Positions 39,042-43,865 of a stretch of 43,865 bases of DNA are shown here, in pieces. Source of the DNA: Neobacillus citreus (lineage in GTDB: Bacteria > Bacillota > Bacilli > Bacillales > Cytobacillaceae); contig NZ_JAGYPE020000049.1 of the NCBI RefSeq assembly GCF_018343545.2, forward strand, positions 1 to 43,865, in the 5' to 3' direction. The first letter of the stretch is position 1. Each line of letters opens with the position of its first letter. The position numbers and the translations under genes are program-made. The notes under the pieces were generated by a model. That model did no database searches, was not told the DNA's origin, and saw nothing but the letters and a program-made list of their open reading frames with translations.

Positions 39042-39833
39042 ATGAGAATAGACCAACATTACCGGGCTTCCGCCAATCTTAGTTTAAACGGCAGCATTGC
39101 TGCTATACTGCCGGCCATGCTGATTGTTTCAGGGAATTTTTCCTTTTTTAAAACAAATGAAATTATGTTTTTAACCATTCCGTTTATCCTCTATAGTTTC
39201 TTTGCGTTTCAACTCTATCTTTTTAGAATGAAGCAATCGCAGTCGATTCAGCGAAATTTGATCTTGATTAAAGAAGAAAAACCTGCCCGGTCTTTTTTTG
39301 AGGCCCGCCACTTGTTACTTCTTCATGTTCAAACCCTTTCTCCCAGATTACAGCTTTTTTTTCCAAACGGACATTTAGCGGCCTCGATAGTGAAAAAGTC
39401 TGGCAGAGGTTTTTTCAACTATAACCGCAACAAAACCTTTACTCTCTGCAACTCAAATGATGAGATGATTGGTTTTTATAAGGTAAACGAAAGCAAAATT
39501 CTTAAAATTGAAGTGTTTGATAGGAATTGGAATTACTTGGGGTGCATGGAGAAAAGGAAAATTTCCTGGAACAAATACAAGAAAGAATTACTGGATGCCA
39601 ATGGTAAATATATTGGCGCCGTTGAGGGCTCCGCGTTGTATATGGATGAGCAGGTTTTAAACAAAGGAGAAAGAATGGTGGGGAGGCTTAGAAAAGGCTG
39701 GATGCCGATGGAATGGAGCGGCCTGTTTCCGGATCCCAATACCCCGGTACTCACCTTCACAGATAGCTTATCAGAGGAGGACAAGCTGTTAAGGCTGTCA
39801 TTTTTAATAAATGAATACTTTATTGAAAGATAA
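39042..39833 (+). CDS. membrane protein with tubby/LURP-one-like domain
   Basis: 263 residues. Two membrane helices lie at about 16-33 and 40-60 and the remainder is soluble. The soluble domain has repeated beta-hairpins: FFPNGHLAASIVKKSGRGFFNYNRNKTFTLCN, DEMIGFYKVNESKILKIEVFDRNWNYLGCMEK and DANGKYIGAVEGSALYMDEQV. These resemble the beta-barrel of tubby/scramblase/LURP-one-like proteins. That resemblance is my inference; function unknown. AAAGGAAATGATAAGGAG precedes the ATG. Confidence 0.65.
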   Translation: MRIDQHYRASANLSLNGSIAAILPAMLIVSGNFSFFKTNEIMFLTIPFILYSFFAFQLYLFRMKQSQSIQRNLILIKEEKPARSFFEARHLLLLHVQTLSPRLQLFFPNGHLAASIVKKSGRGFFNYNRNKTFTLCNSNDEMIGFYKVNESKILKIEVFDRNWNYLGCMEKRKISWNKYKKELLDANGKYIGAVEGSALYMDEQVLNKGERMVGRLRKGWMPMEWSGLFPDPNTPVLTFTDSLSEEDKLLRLSFLINEYFIER

Positions 39834-39913
39834 AATCAACTTGTTTCCCCTCTTTCTTATTGTTTGGTATGATATATAATAAATTTACCAAACAGCTAGA
39901 CGGGGGTTTTTTT

Positions 39914-40897
39914 GTGGACATAACATTAATTAAAGGACATGGCTCTGGTAACGATTTTCTAATCATTGATGAAATAACGAATGGCTATTCTTTTTCCGAA
40001 AGTGAAAGGGCTGAACTTGCTAAGCTGCTTTGCAATCGGGAAGGCGAGCTTGGTGCCGATGGAATTTTGTATGTAATAAATAGTAAAAACGCGGATGGCA
40101 GAATGCGGGTTTTTAATGCAGACGGCTCTGAGGCTTCGATGTGCGGAAACGGGCTTCGCTTGGTTGCCCGCTATGTCTGCGAGCTAAAAGGGCTGGATGA
40201 AGCCGTAATCGAAACCATGAAGGCGAATCTCAAAGTAAGCCGGAAACCGGAAATTTATGACGGTGTCCCCACCTATCAGGTAGAAATTTCACCAGTATTA
40301 TTTGAACTAAGTGCTTTGCCGCTGAATTTAGATCAGCCAACGCTTCTGAATGAAAAAATTGAAGAGCTTTCGGATGATTTAATGTTTACAGCCCTGGCGG
40401 TTCCAAATCCTCATTTAGTGGCGATTGTTACTGCTGGACAGCTTGAAGGTAACCTTCAAAAAGAATTAAGTGAAAAAGTCAACGGACCAAATGAATTATT
40501 CCCTGATGGGGTGAATGTGAGTTTTGTAAAGCCGCTTGAATCTGGCGCCATTTATGTGCGGACATTTGAGCGCGGAGTTGGCTTTACAAATGCCTGCGGA
40601 ACGGCGATGTCTGCTTCTTCCTTAGTAACATGCCTGCAGGGGTTAAATAAACTTGAAACCAGTATTCAAGTTTATAACAATGGCGGAAAGGTTCACTGCA
40701 TTGTTCACCAGCAGGATGGCAAGTACCGGATTGATCTAATCGGCAATGCCACATATCTATATAATGCCGCTATAAGTGTTGACCTAAGCGGCGCAACCTT
40801 CACAGTTTCACGCAAAGAGGAGCTTTCGGAGCAGCAAACCTACGAAAAGCTGCAAGGAGAGGTGCAGGAGTATTTAAGTACAACGCTAAAAGGATAA
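39914..40897 (+). CDS. dapF: diaminopimelate epimerase
   Basis: Cofactor-free epimerase making meso-diaminopimelate for lysine and peptidoglycan. GTG 39914 (CGGGGG ahead) gives 327 residues beginning MDITLIKGHGSGNDFLIIDE, the normal family start; the upstream ATG 39860 adds a non-family leader. Catalytic Cys77 is in MCGNGLR and Cys228 in TNACGTAMSAS. The more common ACGTG is ACGTA here. The C-terminal extension of about 40 residues beyond the core is also found in related Bacillaceae. Confidence 0.93.
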   Translation: MDITLIKGHGSGNDFLIIDEITNGYSFSESERAELAKLLCNREGELGADGILYVINSKNADGRMRVFNADGSEASMCGNGLRLVARYVCELKGLDEAVIETMKANLKVSRKPEIYDGVPTYQVEISPVLFELSALPLNLDQPTLLNEKIEELSDDLMFTALAVPNPHLVAIVTAGQLEGNLQKELSEKVNGPNELFPDGVNVSFVKPLESGAIYVRTFERGVGFTNACGTAMSASSLVTCLQGLNKLETSIQVYNNGGKVHCIVHQQDGKYRIDLIGNATYLYNAAISVDLSGATFTVSRKEELSEQQTYEKLQGEVQEYLSTTLKG

Positions 40898-40916
40898 GGA
40901 ATCCCCTTATCCTCAA

Positions 40917-40953
40917 ATTGTCGAGAAAGGTTAATTTTCTCGGCAATTTTTTA
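40917..40953 (+). terminator. terminator after dapF
   Basis: ATTGTCGAGAAA pairs with TTTCTCGGCAAT (one G-U), followed by a T-run. A smaller hairpin AGGATAAGG/CCTTATCCT overlaps the stop codon just upstream. Confidence 0.85.
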
Positions 40954-40991
40954 TTTTGTCAAAGTCTATATTGATTGTCTATGCAACTGGG

Positions 40992-41126
40992 CCAGTTGAT
41001 TTCCGCTCCGGGCACTCGCTTTCCGCGGGGAGGTCCTGAAGCCTCCTCGGCGCTATGGCGCCTGCGGGGTCTCCAGTGACCTCTCTATCCCGCAGGAGTC
41101 GAGTGCCCTCCGCTCCAATCAGCTGG
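40992..41126 (+). repeat. GC-rich intergenic repeat, copy A
   Basis: About 135 bases, much richer in G+C than its surroundings. Its ends are inverted (CCAGTTGATT ... AATCAGCTGG) and inner parts also pair (GGGCACTCG / CGAGTGCCC). Reverse-complement similarity to copy B at 41759-41892 is plain along its length, for example CTTTCCGCGGG and CCTGCGGGGTCTCC. This repeat type is widespread between genes in Bacillaceae. No ORF. Confidence 0.8.
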
Positions 41127-41758
41127 GAGGCAAATCAACCTGAAGTATTGCACACACATTTTCCAGCCTTGCTAAGTGTATTGGAATCTTTTCTTATTCT
41201 GACGGGCTGAAGTAAGAATAGCCTATTCTCTTACATTATTTAATCCACTTAACCGGCAGTAGTGAGTTCATGCGGCTTTTCTTTTGAATCTGCGAAGCTT
41301 CGCTCAAATTTTTTCCTTTCTAAATTTATGGCTCTGTTATTATTCATTATTGATTTTCGTGAAGGTATGAAAATTCATAGGCGGAGAATTTCCGGCTAAT
41401 GTATAAAGAGGAAGCTTAAGAAGCAGAGATAAGCGGAGATATTCCGATTAACTGTTCTAAATAACACAAAATCCAAAGATTTAGATGATATAACCGGAAA
41501 AACTTCCTTTATTTTTAAGGAAATATGAGTTTTTCCCAAAATACACGGAATTCTTCCGTTTATTTTTCAAACTCAGTAAAATCAACATTCAGTTATAACA
41601 CAGCCAAATTTATAAAGCATTCTTCCCGATTTAGATAAGCGATTTAAGCTTATTCTTTTCTTGCAACTCCCAGAATAGAAACAAATCCACAATCAATTTG
41701 GTTACACTGTTTGGCTTACCGCTTATTTTTATTACAGTTAAAGTTCTTTATTTAACAC
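41127..41758. other. non-coding stretch with four short dyads
   Basis: No convincing coding frame in 630 bases. Four related dyads of CGGA-N5-TCCG form occur: CGGAGAATTTCCG (41382), CGGAGATATTCCG (41434), CGGAAAAACTTCC (41495, incomplete) and CGGAATTCTTCCG (41546). Otherwise AT-rich; I see no promoter, RNA gene or terminator in it. Confidence 0.5.
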
Positions 41759-41892
41759 CTGTTGATTGGCGCGGAAGGCACGTAGACTCCTGCGGGAGTA
41801 CGCGGCAGGGGAGACCCCGCAGGAGCTTTAGCGACGAGGAGGCTCCCCGGCACGCCCGCGGAAAGCGAAGTGCCTGGAGCGCCAATCAACAG
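41759..41892 (-). repeat. GC-rich intergenic repeat, copy B (inverted relative to copy A)
   Basis: Ends CTGTTGATTGGCGC and GCGCCAATCAACAG are perfect inverted repeats. The next bases also pair (GGAAGGCAC / GTGCCTGG). The interior ACTCCTGCGGGAGT and GGGGAGACCCCGCAGGAG parts form further hairpins. Opposite orientation to copy A, about 630 bases away. A 67-residue frame across it is an artefact. Confidence 0.8.
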
Positions 41893-41913
41893 ACTTGTTG
41901 AAAGGCCAATATA

Positions 41914-43761
41914 TTAATTTCCTTTTTTTCGTGAATTTTGTTTTAATACTTCCAGTACAGGCGCGAAGGGCTGAATTGATTTCGTTTGGAAATAGTTTTT
42001 AAATGGGTCCCCAAACTGCTTAATTCGTTCTACAGCATAGTCCAATGTAAACATCCTAGGGTTAAGCTTTTCGTCTACTTCCTCCCAAAAAAGCGGTGTA
42101 GCAACCCCGCCATGCTCGTTCCCTCGCATCGAATACGGCGCAACAATCGTTTTTCCTTCCCCATGCTGGACATAATCCACATATAACCTGTTTCCTCGTT
42201 TCTTTTTCATTCTTTCGATTGTAAAGGAATCGGGATCTTTTGAAATCAAATATTCGGCGATGAAGCTCGTAAACAATCTTGTGTCATCATAGCTGAATTC
42301 ATCTTCTGGCAATGGAAGATAAATTTGCAGTCCCTTATTACCAGAGGTTTTGATAAACCCGATCAAGTTTAACTGATTAAGAACCTCTTTTATTAATAAA
42401 GCGGCCTTTATTGCCAAATGAAATTCATCCTGTGATGGAGGATCTAAGTCAAACACAATTTCACTTGGCCCCTTGCTCATGGTAGTTTGAAATGGCACAT
42501 GAAACTCAATGGCAAGCTGGTTTCCAAGCCATATCAAGGTTTTTAAGTTATTGCAGAGAATATAATCAATGTCATCAGCTGTATGGGTATGGACAAAATG
42601 CGGAGCATAATCTGGACAATTCTTTTGATAAAATGCTTCCCCAAACATCCCGTGCGGAAAGCGAATGACGGTAAGTAAGCGATTTTTTAAAAATGGCAGC
42701 ATATACGGGGAAATTTCCCTTAAATAAAAAATATAATCAGCTTTCCTGATATTGAACTTGTCCCACAGCGGCTTATCAGGATGAGTGATTTCAAGGTCTT
42801 CAGGCAGATTTTTTTGCTGAAAAATAAATTTATCATAGGTGCAGTCCTTAGGTACCAAATCAAATCTGAAATGGTCAAAATGAGGCTCGCGAAGCTGGTT
42901 TTCATAAAGCTCCAAATATTTCACTTCCAGGCAGATGGCAGGCTCTACAAAAATAAATTGGTTATCCTCTTTGACCATATTTTGTTTTAAGATTTGCCCA
43001 AGGGCCTGTTTTTCATCCGGTTTAAAGCCGAATAAAACTTGTCCTACCCCGTAAATGGAGTCATCCTTATAGACCCCCACATAAAAATATCCATTTGTTT
43101 TATCATAGGAGGTGACAAAGCAGCTGACATATTTCCAATTCTTATACTTTAGCCAATGTAAAGACCGCTTTCCTTCCTCCCAAATACTTGAGGCCTGTTT
43201 AGCTACGATCCCCTCACCGTCGTATAGCACCACTTTTTCCCATATTTCATTAAAATCCTCATAGGCCATAACAGGCTGCAGAAGCTGCTTATTATATGGG
43301 TCAGCATTTAATTCAAGTCCTGTTTTTTTAAATAATCTGTTTAGTTCTTCTTTTCTTTTTAAAAATTCAAGGCCATACATCGGCTTACCATTTTGGACTA
43401 ATAAATCAAAAATCATCAAGCGGCAGGGGGAATTTTTTGCTTGCTCTCCTATTTTTTTCGCTGCCTTTAAGCGGCCGCGTATTTGAATGGCTGAAAAATT
43501 AGCTTTATAGGGATTTTCAAGGGAAACAAGTTCACTATCGAGTTGAAGCGGCAGAAATGGTTTAAATTCATTTTCATGCTGTAATAAAAAATCCTCTATT
43601 TCTGGAAATTGTGGTAATAGGGATTTCCCATTTCGGCTTGTCAATTCGATCCCGTTTGAATCCCAATCCAGTATGGCTCGAAATCCATCATATTTTACTT
43701 CGAAGAGCCAGTCTTTCTGAACAGGCTGATCAAAAGTCAGCGTGGGGAGCATCGGTTTCAT
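41914..43761 (-). CDS. ligD: DNA ligase D (ligase-polymerase fusion of NHEJ)
   Basis: 615-residue enzyme that joins double-strand breaks together with Ku. The N-terminal ATP-dependent ligase (about 1-300) has the nucleotidylation motif EVKYDGFR with Lys23, then DGEGIVAK and LHWLKYKNWKYVSCFVTSYD. The C-terminal primase-polymerase (about 305-600) has the metal-binding FDLDPP, KTSGNKGLQIYLPLP and YSMRGNEHGGVATPL. The phosphoesterase domain found in Pseudomonas LigD is absent, as in other Bacillus enzymes. AAAAGAAAGGG lies upstream of the start. ku is usually adjacent and may lie beyond the window edge. In spores this pathway repairs damage at germination. Confidence 0.96.
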   Translation of the reverse strand: MKPMLPTLTFDQPVQKDWLFEVKYDGFRAILDWDSNGIELTSRNGKSLLPQFPEIEDFLLQHENEFKPFLPLQLDSELVSLENPYKANFSAIQIRGRLKAAKKIGEQAKNSPCRLMIFDLLVQNGKPMYGLEFLKRKEELNRLFKKTGLELNADPYNKQLLQPVMAYEDFNEIWEKVVLYDGEGIVAKQASSIWEEGKRSLHWLKYKNWKYVSCFVTSYDKTNGYFYVGVYKDDSIYGVGQVLFGFKPDEKQALGQILKQNMVKEDNQFIFVEPAICLEVKYLELYENQLREPHFDHFRFDLVPKDCTYDKFIFQQKNLPEDLEITHPDKPLWDKFNIRKADYIFYLREISPYMLPFLKNRLLTVIRFPHGMFGEAFYQKNCPDYAPHFVHTHTADDIDYILCNNLKTLIWLGNQLAIEFHVPFQTTMSKGPSEIVFDLDPPSQDEFHLAIKAALLIKEVLNQLNLIGFIKTSGNKGLQIYLPLPEDEFSYDDTRLFTSFIAEYLISKDPDSFTIERMKKKRGNRLYVDYVQHGEGKTIVAPYSMRGNEHGGVATPLFWEEVDEKLNPRMFTLDYAVERIKQFGDPFKNYFQTKSIQPFAPVLEVLKQNSRKKGN

Positions 43762-43783
43762 GGAAAATGCCCTTTCTTTTTTC

Positions 43784-43865
43784 AGCTAATAAGAAAGTAT
43801 AAAATTTTCTCAAATTTTATACTTTCTTAACGCATAAATTCAACTACGCCTCTGTCTTCGTCCTA
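43784..43865 (+). repeat. hairpin-headed intergenic repeat, copy 2 (cut by window end)
   Basis: AGCTAATA, then a perfect 18-bp hairpin (arms 43790-43807 and 43812-43829, loop TCTC), then 36 bases identical to 12761-12796. It lies just upstream of ligD. The stem sequence differs from copy 1 but pairing is kept. The rest of the element is outside the window. Confidence 0.8.

Noticed and set aside
41698..41901. 67-residue frame on the plus strand
   Set aside because: It lies almost wholly in the structured GC-rich repeat and has Arg/Gly/Ser-rich low-complexity composition.
1..43865. CRISPR array, insertion-sequence transposase, prophage or restriction/defence genes
   Set aside because: No direct-repeat array, transposase, integrase or phage structural gene is seen on either strand; the repeats present are inverted or dispersed.

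Overview
The window looks like a chromosomal segment of a low-G+C, endospore-forming Bacillaceae bacterium, probably a Neobacillus/Mesobacillus-type organism rather than B. subtilis itself. The evidence is a germinant-receptor operon, SpoOM, GerP-like and Hsp20-type coat genes, a SipW/TasA/TapA matrix operon, and a gene order from about 15.2 to 30.4 kb that mirrors the B. subtilis yodT-S-R-Q-P-kamA-yokU-yozE-yodN-yozD-yodL-deoD-ctp region. The genus is an inference from gene content and repeats; there is no rRNA to test it.

Layout. 0.1-1.2 kb: tatA and tatC (twin-arginine translocase), separated by a small terminator. 1.2-1.5 kb: what looks like a decayed fragment of an AIR-synthase (PurM)-like protein. 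1.7-4.5 kb: a biofilm-matrix operon, TasA/CalY-type fibre protein, TapA-like accessory protein, SipW signal peptidase and a second TasA-like protein with a C-terminal LPxTG-like anchor, preceded by a candidate SinR operator. 4.5-5.4 kb: a metallo-beta-lactamase-fold hydrolase on the minus strand. 5.6-9.4 kb: a GerA-type germinant receptor (A, B, C subunits). 9.5-11.6 kb: Sco-type copper chaperone, a GDSL lipoprotein esterase and YpmS. 11.7-12.7 kb: msrA-msrB. 12.7-15.1 kb: a repeat element, a DUF502 membrane protein, a tiny YjcZ-type sporulation protein and a KtrB/KtrD potassium channel subunit.

15.2-23.9 kb: the lysine 2,3-aminomutase (kam) cluster: aminotransferase, both CoA-transferase subunits, a deacylase, beta-lysine N-acetyltransferase, a sigma-54 activator, then kamA, yokU and yozE. 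An excellent -24/-12 promoter precedes kamA, and a 20-base dyad occurs both upstream of the activator gene and upstream of the kamA promoter, as expected of activator sites. Together the genes would turn lysine into beta-lysine and degrade it through acetylated and CoA-linked intermediates.

24-30.4 kb: yodN, a convergent 54-residue gene, yozD, then an apparent insertion relative to B. subtilis (His/Lys-rich peptide, eukaryotic-type protein kinase, spo0M), then yodL, a small basic gene, deoD and an S41 protease. 30.5-35.4 kb: secreted and zinc-ribbon proteins, a FixH/YtkA-like lipoprotein, a five-gene minus-strand spore-surface cluster (two GerPA/PF-like, two Hsp20-like, one GerPC-like) behind a textbook sigma-K promoter, and an SDR protein. 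35.4-40.9 kb: GNAT acetyltransferase, a degenerate tRNA-like sequence with an inverted duplication of its 3' end, an amidohydrolase, a DUF4870 protein, a patatin-like lipase, a tubby-like membrane protein and dapF. 40.9-41.9 kb: about 1 kb with no convincing gene, holding two inverted GC-rich repeats and a cluster of short dyads. 41.9-43.8 kb: ligD. The window ends inside a second copy of the 12.7-kb repeat, whose hairpin stem differs but keeps perfect pairing.
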